From Clostridium sp. MCC353 (GTDB lineage Bacteria; Bacillota; Clostridia; Lachnospirales; Lachnospiraceae), in assembly GCF_018785315.1 (NCBI RefSeq), contig NZ_WQPN01000127.1, forward strand, positions 83,899 to 147,898: a DNA stretch of 64,000 nucleotides. The letters run 5' to 3'. The notes beneath the pieces were generated by a model that did not search any database, had not been told where the DNA came from, and worked only from the letters and a program-made list of their open reading frames with translations. The translations under genes were made by a program, and so were the position numbers. Shown one piece after another: positions 8,001 to 15,969 of the stretch (the first letter of the stretch is position 1; each line of letters begins with the position of its first letter).

Positions 8001-8594
8001 TTAAGGTTCAAGATAAGGAAGATCAACCAGGGTGTAATCGTGTTCTACATAGGGCAGGAACCGTTCCAAAAGATCCCTGGTTTTCACACGGATGCTGGAA
8101 GTATTGATACAGGGATGGCAGCCGATATATTCATGATTTTCTACCACATCTTTATCGATCAACAGCCGGACTCTTTTATTTTTATCGTTCATCAGGCCCA
8201 GTACGCTGACGGAGCCGGGGGTGATGTCCAGAAATTCTTTCATGTATTCAGGCGCTGCAAAAGACAGGCGGGAACAGCCGATCTGTTTGGTAATAACCGC
8301 GGTTTTGAATTTTTTACTGCCGGGGATCATGAGCAGATAAAAGTCTGTTTTCTGGGCATTGCAGAGAAACAGGTTTTTGCAGATTTCAATATCCAGCAGT
8401 TTGTCCACATCATGACAGTCTTCAATGGTCGCGGTGGGAGAATGATCCAGCCGTTGGTATGTAATATTAAGCTGATCCAGCAGATCATAGGTGCGTATTT
8501 CTTTTAAAAGCCGTCCGTCCGTATTGACAGGTCTTCCGGTATATAAAACAGGATCCAGGTAAAAAGTATCCTGTAAAGGTTCAGCAGCGCTCAT
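8001..8594 (-). CDS. YbaK/ProXp-type prolyl-tRNA editing protein
   Basis: This 197-residue cytosolic protein has the free-standing YbaK/ProX editing fold, which clears tRNA-Pro mischarged with alanine. Typical features are the substrate-pocket start LDHSPTATIEDC, the conserved lysine in IPGSKKFKT, the segment GCSRLSFAAPE, and the GSVSVLGLMND stretch. Similar proteins are called ProXp-ala (PrdX-like). The start ATG has AGGAGGTG at 8600-8607 on the minus strand and a clear promoter. It is a monocistronic gene. Confidence 0.88.
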   Translation of the reverse strand: MSAAEPLQDTFYLDPVLYTGRPVNTDGRLLKEIRTYDLLDQLNITYQRLDHSPTATIEDCHDVDKLLDIEICKNLFLCNAQKTDFYLLMIPGSKKFKTAVITKQIGCSRLSFAAPEYMKEFLDITPGSVSVLGLMNDKNKRVRLLIDKDVVENHEYIGCHPCINTSSIRVKTRDLLERFLPYVEHDYTLVDLPYLEP

Positions 8595-8625
8595 GATGGC
8601 ACCTCCTAAATGTATTTTAGGATTT

Positions 8626-8653
8626 ATTATACAGAATTAGGAGGAAAATGCAA
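8626..8653 (-). promoter_or_regulatory. Promoter of the YbaK gene
   Basis: On the minus strand TTGCAT (8648-8653) and a perfect TATAAT (8626-8631) are 16 bases apart. Confidence 0.75.
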
Positions 8654-8780
8654 GTGGTTTATCAGGATGGAGAATCTGTTGTGGGAGGACAGGAAGCGGG
8701 AGAATTGTGGGAGGCTGAGGATAGATAGGGATTATACATTTTAAAAGCACAAATAAGATTAAAAAAAGTTTAAGAATCGC

Positions 8781-8806
8781 AACAGTTCAGACCTGTCCGA
8801 ACTGTT
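8781..8806. other. Inverted repeat upstream of the RlmCD promoter
   Basis: AACAGTTC (8781-8788) and GAACTGTT (8799-8806) form a perfect 8-base inverted repeat with a 10-base spacer. It lies about 40 bases before the -35 box. It could be a protein-binding site or a hairpin; the word AACAGTT recurs at 9087-9093. Confidence 0.45.
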
Positions 8807-8847
8807 ACTGAAAATCGATTAAAAAGGTATGTTTAATATGGAAAAGA

Positions 8848-8876
8848 TTGCGCTTGACTGAGGAATCGATTATAAT
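8848..8876 (+). promoter_or_regulatory. Promoter of the RlmCD gene and its leader
   Basis: TTGCGC (8848-8853) and a perfect TATAAT (8871-8876) are 17 bases apart. A start near 8883 leaves a leader of about 240 bases before the gene. Confidence 0.75.
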
Positions 8877-8944
8877 TATCAGATTGAAAGTAACAGACAG
8901 ACGCTGTTTATATAAGTAATTATGGTGATGCGAATCATTTAAGT

Positions 8945-9095
8945 GTAACAGGTCAGACGGCAGGGAAATGAATAAAGAAAGCAGCGTTAAGCCTGCTCGT
9001 AAGCAGCTTCCCTTATAAGTTTTTACGCCGGATGGATAACCGAAGTTTCCTGACTGGCTTTTTCGGTCAAGAAAATCAGCCGTCTGAACAGTTAC
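8945..9095 (+). ncRNA. Candidate structured leader RNA upstream of the RlmCD gene
   Basis: A long-range helix brackets about 150 bases. GTAAC (8945-8949) pairs with GTTAC (9091-9095), and TCAGACGGC (8953-8961) pairs perfectly with GCCGTCTGA (9079-9087). Inside, AGGGAA can pair with TTCCCT, CTGC with GCAG, and ACCGAA with TTCGGT. One loop holds ATGGAT. No T-tract terminator is present. I do not recognise a known riboswitch or Rfam class. Confidence 0.4.
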
Positions 9096-9126
9096 TTTTA
9101 TATTTAGGATAACAGGAGAAGATATC

Positions 9127-10281
9127 ATGGATGAGAAGAAGAAAAAAAGTAAGTGTCCGGTGTTTAAGCAGTGCGGAGGATGTCAGTATCTGGACATGCC
9201 TTATGAAAAACAGCTGGCGTTAAAACAGGAAATGCTGGAAAAACTGCTGAAAAAACACTGCAAAGTAAATAAAATTATTGGGATGAAAAATCCGTATTTT
9301 TATAGAAATAAAGTCCACGCCGTGTTCGGACATGCAAAAGGAAATGCGGTTTCCGGCATTTACAAAGAAGGAACGCATATTCTTGTTCCGGTGGAAAAAT
9401 GCTGGATTGAGGATGAAAAGGCGGATGAGATCATCGGTACGATCCGTGGAATGCTGAAATCATTTAAAATCAAAACTTATGATGAGGACAGCGGTTACGG
9501 CCTTCTGCGTCATGTTTTGGTGAAACGGGGCTTTGCCACAGGGGAAATCATGGTGGTGCTGGTTACCGCATCCCCCATTTTCCCGTCCAAGAACAACTTT
9601 GTAAAGGCGCTCAGGACAAAGCATCCTGAAATTACCACGATTATCCAGAATGTAAATGACAGAAATACCAGCATGGTGCTGGGAGACAAGGAAAAGACGC
9701 TGTTTGGCAAAGGATATATTGAGGACGTGCTCTGCGGCTGCCGTTTCCGAATCTCTTCGAAGTCATTTTACCAGGTCAATCCGGTTCAGACGGAGGTGCT
9801 TTATAAAAAGGCCATTGAACTGGCCGGGCTGACCGGCAGGGAACGGGTGATCGACGCCTACTGCGGGATCGGTACAATTGGAATCATAGCCAGCCAAAAA
9901 GCCGGACAGGTGATCGGAGTGGAGTTAAACAAGGACGCGGTTAAGGATGCGGTCGAAAATGCGAAATGCAACGGCATAAAAAATATCCAGTTTTACTGCA
10001 ATGATGCTGGAAAATTCATGGTGAATATGGCGGAGCAGGGAGAAAAAGCGGATGTCGTGTTCATGGACCCGCCGAGAAGCGGCAGTACGGAGGAGTTTAT
10101 TGATTCTCTGGCTAAAATGGGACCGGAGAAGGTAGTCTATGTATCCTGCGGACCGGAGACGCTTGAGAGGGATTTGAGGTTTTTTGAGAAGAAGGGGTTT
10201 AAGGCGAAGGAGGCGTGGGGGGTGGATTTATTCCCGATGACTTCTAGCTGCGAAGTTTGTTGTCTTTTAGAGAAAAAGTAA
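9127..10281 (+). CDS. 23S rRNA (uracil-C5)-methyltransferase, RlmCD/TrmA family
   Basis: This 384-residue enzyme puts methyl groups on C5 of uridine in RNA using S-adenosylmethionine. Cysteines C10, C16, C19 and C92 match the 4Fe-4S ligands of the RlmD group. The SAM motif is DAYCGIGTIG. MDPPRSG and VSCGP carry the catalytic cysteine C341, and E376 near the C terminus fits the proton-abstracting base. It lacks the N-terminal TRAM domain of RlmD and is shorter than the usual 450 residues. In Bacillota this family modifies 23S U747 and/or U1939; a tRNA target is less likely given the Fe-S cysteines. The start follows AGGAGAAG. Confidence 0.88.
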   Translation: MDEKKKKSKCPVFKQCGGCQYLDMPYEKQLALKQEMLEKLLKKHCKVNKIIGMKNPYFYRNKVHAVFGHAKGNAVSGIYKEGTHILVPVEKCWIEDEKADEIIGTIRGMLKSFKIKTYDEDSGYGLLRHVLVKRGFATGEIMVVLVTASPIFPSKNNFVKALRTKHPEITTIIQNVNDRNTSMVLGDKEKTLFGKGYIEDVLCGCRFRISSKSFYQVNPVQTEVLYKKAIELAGLTGRERVIDAYCGIGTIGIIASQKAGQVIGVELNKDAVKDAVENAKCNGIKNIQFYCNDAGKFMVNMAEQGEKADVVFMDPPRSGSTEEFIDSLAKMGPEKVVYVSCGPETLERDLRFFEKKGFKAKEAWGVDLFPMTSSCEVCCLLEKK

Positions 10282-10351
10282 ACAATTGTATTTTAAATTT
10301 GGCTTTTTTGTTATAGGCGCATAGTAGAAAAGATATTAATAATACAGAGGA

Positions 10352-11302
10352 ATGAATATGAAACTTGGAAAAGCGTTTGAGCTATTTGTAAAACACATTC
10401 TTATAAGCGTAGGGTTTTCTGACGTGAAATCCGATGGATTATATATTTTTGATGGAGCTCCTGGTCAAATGATTCAAGGGTTAGGGGAAGCACATAATGC
10501 AGATGTATTATTGGAGCCTCCAGCCCAAACTCCTTTTTATTCTTGTACAAGGTTGTTAATTGAATGTAAAGACTACCGCAAGAAAGTAGGTTTGAATACG
10601 ATAAGAAGTACATTGGGTTTGAGAGAGGATATTAATAATTTTGACATTGTAGATGTAAATAGACTCATGGCTAGAAGGAGGCAAAATAGAGCGGGAATTG
10701 TCTATCCCTATGAACGTTACACTTATCAAGTTGCAGTTGCTTCACTCAACGGATTTACTGTTCAAGCGCAAGAGTTTGCAGCAACGCATAGAATTCCTTT
10801 GCTGGAATTCGATAAAATGCCTTTTTGGAGTGATTTTTGGATGCTGCTTGGTTATGATAATGATTCTATTGGTGATAGTATAAGGGGACATAGAATACCT
10901 GCTGTGCATATGACTGAAAATCAAATCATTGAATTCGCTAATGAAATCGGGAGACGTATGGCTGTTGCTGTAACAAATTCAGGTCAATTGTTGTTTTTAT
11001 ACCGGGTAACAGGGGGAAATAATGATTTTTCTGACTCATATACATTGCATTGGAGTAATCCATCTCATCCCTGGGAACTGCAATCAGGGAATCAAGTATA
11101 TTTATTTCAACTTCCTAAAAGTATCATGAAGCTATGGTTAGAAAATTCTACAAATGATCTTGAACTAAAAAAAGAGGCTATTAACTGTAAGGCAGGTTTT
11201 TTATCAAGTATGATTGTATATTATTCGCACCATTATCTGCCGACTGCGAAAATGATTTCAATTGATAAATATGACTTGGAACGAGCCAGACAAAATTTAT
11301 AG
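10352..11302 (+). CDS. Orphan PD-(D/E)XK nuclease-like protein
   Basis: This 316-residue cytosolic protein has a restriction-endonuclease-like N-terminal domain. An early acidic residue E10 is followed by D51 in HNADVLLEPP and by E71-C-K73 in LLIECKDYRK, the D...ExK order of this metal-dependent nuclease fold. The rest (about 150-316) shows no motif I recognise. No methyltransferase or helicase lies nearby, so it is not an obvious restriction-modification set; a type IV or lone defence role is only inferred. It is clearly more AT-rich than the preceding housekeeping genes and begins the accessory stretch. The ribosome binding site is modest (CAGAGG). Confidence 0.6.
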   Translation: MNMKLGKAFELFVKHILISVGFSDVKSDGLYIFDGAPGQMIQGLGEAHNADVLLEPPAQTPFYSCTRLLIECKDYRKKVGLNTIRSTLGLREDINNFDIVDVNRLMARRRQNRAGIVYPYERYTYQVAVASLNGFTVQAQEFAATHRIPLLEFDKMPFWSDFWMLLGYDNDSIGDSIRGHRIPAVHMTENQIIEFANEIGRRMAVAVTNSGQLLFLYRVTGGNNDFSDSYTLHWSNPSHPWELQSGNQVYLFQLPKSIMKLWLENSTNDLELKKEAINCKAGFLSSMIVYYSHHYLPTAKMISIDKYDLERARQNL

Positions 11303-11335
11303 AGATGAGCTAAAATGGGGAGAGGAGAGCCGTTT

Positions 11336-11974
11336 ATGTCAAAAAGGAAAACAGACATTACAATACACAGCTCTGCCGCGGAGTATTTGACTTACGTGGC
11401 TTCAGTAGGGGATAGCAACGATAGCTTTGAAATGCGTTATGAGGATGAAAATATCTGGTTGACGCAAAAAATGCTTGCGACTTTATATGATGTAGATGTG
11501 CGTACAATCAATGAACATATCAAAAAAATTTATACAGATGAAGAACTGACACAGGAGTCAACTATCCGGAAATTCCGGATAGTTCAAACAGAAGGTTCAC
11601 GGCAAGTGAACCGGGAAGTGATTCACTATAACCTGCAAATAATCATTGCCGTTGGCTTTAAAGTGAACAACGACCGTGCCGTAAGATTCCGCAAATGGGC
11701 TGGTCAGATTGTCAAGGATTATACAATTCAGGGCTGGACGATGGACAAAGAGCGCCTGAAAAAAGGGCATATGTTCACCGATGAATATTTTGAACGTCAG
11801 TTGGAAAATATTCGTGAGATACGCCTATCTGAGCGCAAGTTTTATCAAAAGGTTACAGATCTCTATGCCACAGCGTTTGATTACGACAAAGATGCCAAGA
11901 CTACCCGGCAGTTTTTCAAAATGGTACAGAATAAGTATTCCAACTTCCGTTATATTCCGATTCTATCACATTAG
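11336..11974 (+). pseudogene. Truncated RhuM-family protein
   Basis: The 212-residue product begins like RhuM/virulence-type KilA-like proteins: IWLTQKMLATLYDVDVRTINEHIKK, then VQTEGSRQVNREVIHYNLQ and the VGFKV..RAVRFRKWA stretch. Family members run to about 330 residues. Homology stops after FFKMVQNK (near 11935), and the remaining 12 residues come from recombinase-element boundary DNA. The lost C-terminal part was not found on the far side of the element, so a deletion accompanied or followed the insertion. The start at 11336 follows GAGGAGAG and is preferred to an ATG at 11315. RhuM genes are common on genomic islands; their function is not established. Confidence 0.75.
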
Positions 11975-12037
11975 ATGCTGAGAACACAAGGCAAACAAGT
12001 CGTTTCCAGCATCTAATGACATGATTAGTCGGAATAT
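11952..12037. repeat. Nested inverted repeat at the boundary of the recombinase element
   Basis: An outer pair ATATTCCGA (11952-11960) / TCGGAATAT (12029-12037) encloses an inner pair CATTAGATGCTG (11969-11980) / CAGCATCTAATG (12007-12018). Both are perfect, with a 26-base centre. It spans the join between the truncated RhuM gene and the end of the recombinase genes, as expected for an element end or recombination site. Confidence 0.7.
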
Positions 12038-12978
12038 TATTTGAGATCTAACCCGAGCAATTGGCGGATCATGTTGTCATTACCGTCCCACATTCTTTTT
12101 TCCGCCTCTGGCAATACCGGACGGCCTATCGCCTCCGCTTTTTCAATCGCTTTGCGTTTCATTTCTGTATCAGCACGGGCATAGATTAAAGTTGTCTCTG
12201 GATCATTATGCCCAAGCCATTCAGAAATAAGTGATAGCGGCATCCCTGATCGATATAGGCTCATAGCTCTGGATTTTCGGAACATATGAGGATGGACATT
12301 ATTCGGAACATCCGGGCATATGACTTTGGCCTGCCTGCCATACTTTCGAAAAAATCTAGCCACGTTATCATCCGACATTTGATTTTTTTCGCCGCGATGG
12401 ATGGTATAAAACATAGGGGCGGTTTTATCTCCAAAAGGGTGGTACAGTTTTACGTATTTTTGAAAATGGTCAATCGTGGTTTGATTAATCGGCACATACC
12501 TCGGCTTATTTCCTTTCCCTAAAAGATAGACTACTTTTCTTTTTATATCTATATCGCACAACCGCAGAGATAGCATCTCGCAATCACGCGCCGCAGAATC
12601 AAACATCAGTGTCATAAAAAAAGTATCGCGCACCCCCATTTTTCCGGAGGTATCCGGCTGGCTGAGGATTACAGAAACTGTCTCCGGTGACATGAATTCT
12701 AAGACAAACGATTTATCAGGCTCCTTTTTCAGATGAATTCTCTTAAGTTCCGCCAGATGGATAACAAGCGTCGGATCAAACTCCGCAGCATATCGAAAAA
12801 ATGAGCGGATGCGTGATAACCGGTGATTTCTGGTTGCTGGTTCCCAGTTTTTTTCTGTTTCCATTTTGTCAAGGAATCCTGTTACTGTTTGGTAGTTAAA
12901 ATCAGCAAAGTCAAGCTTTTCCAGTCTTTTTCCAGTCGACACACAGATATAGGGAAGCAACATGCCCCATATATGCAC
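12037..12978 (-). pseudogene. Tyrosine recombinase, third gene of a RIT-like trio, N-terminally truncated
   Basis: The 313-residue frame has a SAM-like core-binding part (ATRNHRLSRIRSFFRY) and a catalytic domain with R (DSAARDCEMLSL), HMFRKSRA, GHNDPETT and Y (LIYARAD), so the catalytic half looks intact. The XerC-like N terminus is missing its first 35 or so residues: the protein picks up at LLPYICVSTGKRLEKLDF, which in relatives follows a SYRD-type helix. The apparent ATG lies inside the preceding recombinase gene. A deletion therefore fused the tail of gene two to the body of this gene, and the site is probably no longer a functional gene. Confidence 0.7.
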
Positions 12979-13801
12979 TCAGATATGGGAGCCATGTGTT
13001 TAAGTCTTTTCCCTCTTCGAGCCAGCACATCAATACTCTTGACGCATAATTGTGTCGGAGATCATATGGGACACATACCCCTCGGTCATCTCCATTTCCG
13101 CTCATCTTCCAGCATCGGTGGAAAGTTTGCGAAAGCCATGAGTTTGAGTATGCACCGCCTGAAGGAGACTGAAAAAAGTATTTCCTGCCGGTAATAGACG
13201 TATTGGCAATCCCATCGTACTTTTTGCACAGTTCCATCGTGTTAGTATCAACAGCCAGTTTTCGATCCTTCCTGTGTTTTCCCTCTGCGATATAGATTGT
13301 TTTATCTGCGAAATTAAAATCTATACGACGAAGATTCCGTACTTCCTGCGGGCGCATTCCACAGGAGTATTGCAGCCGGAAAATGACAGGAACTGTGTAC
13401 TCAAGCAGCGGATTTCTATAAAGACGGTAACCATCTGTGGCACGAAAGAAATTTTCCAATTCATTATCTGTTAGAATATATGGCGGAACAGGCTTTGGGG
13501 TAGGAAAAAACATCTGCGGCATAATATAAGCCGGTTCTCCAGCCAGGGACAGATATCTGCCCAGGTTTCGGAGGATACATGCCCTTTTCGTAGCGCTTGC
13601 GCCTTTTCCCCGAGCATCATTGCACCAGGCAAATGCAAGATTTTGAGTGAGGGAAATTTCATCGGGATAATTTTGCAGGCAAAACCGGTCAAAGTGTTTA
13701 AGGTGTTTTTGGTAGTCCGATATCTCACGGTCCATTCGCTTTCTATGCTCCAGAAAGCTGCTTATGTGCCCTGCCAATCTGCTTTGAAATTCATAGTTCA
13801 T
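12911..13801 (-). pseudogene. Tyrosine recombinase, second gene of a RIT-like trio, C-terminally truncated
   Basis: The 296-residue product has an integrase core-binding domain (about 1-120) and a catalytic domain with R in SCGMRPQEVRNL, K in GKHRKDRKLAV, and HNYASR. It ends shortly after YLSAYMGH. The expected C-terminal segment with the catalytic tyrosine is absent and is replaced by 15 out-of-frame residues from the downstream gene. Without the tyrosine it cannot cleave DNA. Its ATG overlaps the stop of an upstream remnant (ATGA), the tight coupling typical of recombinase-in-trio operons. AGGAGGGA precedes the start on the minus strand. Confidence 0.75.
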
Positions 13802-13908
13802 GATAATCCCTCCTTGCCTGTCGCGTATCTGGAAATATCCAAGCAGCAGACCCGAAGTGAATCGTCATCCAATGCTATATATTTTTTAGCGGATTCAACA
13901 CATTCACT
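13798..13908 (-). pseudogene. C-terminal remnant of the first recombinase of the trio
   Basis: A 36-codon open stretch on the minus strand has no start codon. It reads ESAKKYIALDDDSLRV and ends in TGA that overlaps the ATG of the next recombinase. Position, coupling and the charged C-terminal look suggest the tail of the first recombinase, with the rest deleted. The identity is inferred from context, not from a catalytic motif. Confidence 0.45.
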
Positions 13909-13969
13909 CTAAATAAATCCCGGTTTGTCTTACTAAAGAATTTATGATGATATTGATCTAAATAATAAA

Positions 13970-14006
13970 ATGACACCAGGGGGGAATTCTGTCCTTCTGG
14001 TGTCAT
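13970..14006. repeat. Perfect 10-base inverted repeat
   Basis: ATGACACCAG (13970-13979) and CTGGTGTCAT (13997-14006) are perfectly inverted around a 17-base spacer. It lies about 60 bases beyond the recombinase remnants, so it may be the other end of the element or a hairpin terminator without a T-tract. The region 14007-14250 holds no gene. Confidence 0.5.
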
Positions 14007-14250
14007 AAGGTATGTGACGCGATGGCGCTTGAAAAGAACATCCCATTACAAGTTAATTGATAATTAAAGAAGAAAGAATAAGAACATGCAGGAATAAGGA
14101 TATTTGTTGACAGCCTATGTCCGCCGCATAGAATTTGACGGGTGTTATACAGGCAAGGCAGGGGGTGAAGTGATGGAGCACTTCTGAACATTTTGTCCAG
14201 TGGCAACGAATTTAGGGAGTTAATTGACACAAACAAAAACAGGGCCATCC

Positions 14251-14279
14251 TTGAAGTCGTAATTTTGAGATGCTATACT
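14251..14279 (+). promoter_or_regulatory. Promoter of the small gene at 14360
   Basis: TTGAAG (14251-14256) and TATACT (14274-14279) are 17 bases apart, with TGC just before the -10 box (extended -10). Confidence 0.65.
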
Positions 14280-14359
14280 ATATCTGCTGGAGAACAGTAA
14301 AATCTTTAATTCTTGTTTGTCAGGGAGTTGTACAAATCGGGATTGAAAGGACAGATAGT

Positions 14360-14740
14360 ATGATTACAACAAAAGATTTTCCATTAAACCGTTTCAATTT
14401 TTCAAATCTCATTGAACATATTAGAACAGAAAGGTTGATACCAAATATAATTACTGATAATGAAACAGGAATAGAATTTTATGGGGCGGATACCATTTCA
14501 AAAAAGGCACTAATCGATTTGCTTGAAAAATTTAATATGATTGATAATCTTGCTCAACAAGACAACAGACAAGAATATGAAAAGCACACACAACTTGATA
14601 TTAAAAACTTTCAATTTGAACCGTCATGGGTAGAAATTACTCCTGACAATATTACCGTTGGATATGTTGGCATTTATATGAACTCTGATTTCAAATTAAC
14701 CTTTTCAAAAATCAACGGTGAATGGGTTTTGATGAAATAA
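14360..14740 (+). CDS. Small protein of unknown function
   Basis: I do not recognise this 126-residue protein. It has no signal peptide, membrane segment or cysteine motif. It is acidic with a helical N-terminal half and a predicted beta-rich C-terminal half (WVEITPDNITVGYVGIYMN, then FKLTFSKINGEWVLMK). The start at 14360 follows GAAAGGA; an upstream in-frame ATG at 14270 lies inside the -10 region and is rejected. The gene is AT-rich like its neighbours. Together with the DUF4274 gene next to it, it resembles an orphan immunity-type cassette, but no toxin gene is nearby. Confidence 0.6.
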   Translation: MITTKDFPLNRFNFSNLIEHIRTERLIPNIITDNETGIEFYGADTISKKALIDLLEKFNMIDNLAQQDNRQEYEKHTQLDIKNFQFEPSWVEITPDNITVGYVGIYMNSDFKLTFSKINGEWVLMK

Positions 14741-14822
14741 CAATTCCAGTTTATCGGGCTGATTAAGGACGTCATAGGCGGATAATGCGTCCTTGCCAGA
14801 CAGACGTTACAGGAGAACAATC

Positions 14823-15155
14823 ATGACTTATGAAGAAATGAAAAGGCAGTTAGCTGCTTATAATTGGGATGATGGATTTGACTTGCCGCAAAAAATTATT
14901 TCTGATAAAAACTGCGACTTAGCTATGGCATTAGAAGTTTTTTATCTTGGAGATGGCTTTACATATTTTTTGACATATGCACACAACATTGGAGGGACAA
15001 AAGAATGGTTCTGCTTTATAGACAATTTGTATGAAGCAATTAGAACTGGCAGATATGTAAAATCAGAACATCATTACACAATCCCATTGAACCAGGTACA
15101 GCGATATAAGATGGGGATAAATAATATACCAAATGTATTTTTAGAAGATGTTTAA
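14823..15155 (+). CDS. DUF4274-like small protein
   Basis: This 110-residue cytosolic protein resembles DUF4274 proteins. The recognisable stretch is YNWDDGFDLPQKII, followed by CDLAMALEVFYLGDG, matching the family's Trp-Asp-Asp-Gly and Asp-Leu-Ala-x-Ala-Leu pattern. Family members are small solitary proteins often found near polymorphic toxin loci; their role is not established. The start follows AGGAGA. The DNA just after its stop resembles the DNA just after the stop of the preceding gene, as in cassette arrays. Confidence 0.6.
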   Translation: MTYEEMKRQLAAYNWDDGFDLPQKIISDKNCDLAMALEVFYLGDGFTYFLTYAHNIGGTKEWFCFIDNLYEAIRTGRYVKSEHHYTIPLNQVQRYKMGINNIPNVFLEDV

Positions 15156-15258
15156 TTCTGGTTTGCTGGGCTGGCAATGGTGTTGTGCATTTTCAGCCCG
15201 ACTATGGGAAAAAGAAGAAATCAACTTTGTGAAAATAAAGAAAAATGGAGCATATAGT

Positions 15259-15969
15259 ATGGAAAAAATTCTTCTGGTTGAGGACAACCCCGCTGCCTCA
15301 GAACGAATCAGGAACTTCATTCAAAAAATAGATCCCGGATACGAGGTCATCGTCTTTCCGATGGCGGGGGAGGCCTATTCCTATGCCTGCGTGAATCACG
15401 TTTCCCTGTTTATTTTGGATATACAGCTGGCCGATTACAAAGGGACGAATCTTGCGAGGCAGCTTCGGGTGCTGGAGGCATATAAGTACACCCCGATTCT
15501 GTTTGAAACAGCGCTGGCCGGAGAGGAGCTGACGGCATACCGGGATGTGCAGTGCTATGGATTTTTGATCAAGCCTTTTACAGAAACAGAATTCCGGGAG
15601 GCATTTAGCAGCGCTATCGGCTTATCCAGACAGCTTCGTCCCGCCGGGAAAAAGCTTTGCCTTGAGCAAAAGCAGTTTATTTTAGAGTATGACGTGTCCA
15701 GTATTGTGTATCTGGAGGCCTATGGCAAAAAAATAGTCATTCATACCGACAGCCCGCAGCTTGGGCAGAAGCAGGATACCATTTCGGGGTATTCCCTGGC
15801 GCGGCTGCTGGATATGCTGAACGATCCGTCTTTCATCCAATGCCATAAAAGCTATCTTGTTAACCGGAGCTATATAGAAAAAATCAACAAAACGGACAGG
15901 CAGATTGTGCTTAGAAACCACAGCGAAACCATTCCTGTGGGGACAAAGTACCAGTCTGCGCTATGGTGA
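15259..15969 (+). CDS. LytTR-family response regulator
   Basis: This 236-residue regulator has a CheY-like receiver (about 1-120) with E8/D9, phosphorylation site D54 (FILDIQL) and K105 (LIKPF). A LytTR DNA-binding domain (about 140-236) follows, with typical segments YLEAYGKKIVIHT and FIQCHKSYLVNRSYIEKI. It belongs to the AgrA/VirR group. The start follows GGAG at 8-base spacing; an in-frame ATG far upstream overlaps the previous gene and is rejected. Its stop overlaps the start of the sensor kinase gene, so the pair is co-translated. It probably controls the ABC-2 transporter genes just downstream. Confidence 0.92.
   Translation: MEKILLVEDNPAASERIRNFIQKIDPGYEVIVFPMAGEAYSYACVNHVSLFILDIQLADYKGTNLARQLRVLEAYKYTPILFETALAGEELTAYRDVQCYGFLIKPFTETEFREAFSSAIGLSRQLRPAGKKLCLEQKQFILEYDVSSIVYLEAYGKKIVIHTDSPQLGQKQDTISGYSLARLLDMLNDPSFIQCHKSYLVNRSYIEKINKTDRQIVLRNHSETIPVGTKYQSALW

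Noticed and set aside
8854..8876. TTGACT as -35 box for the RlmCD promoter
   Set aside because: It is only 11 bases from TATAAT; TTGCGC at 17 bases is the better partner.
8945..9095. Leader as a T-box, THF, SAM or c-di-GMP riboswitch
   Set aside because: None of the signature bases of these classes were found, and there is no terminator.
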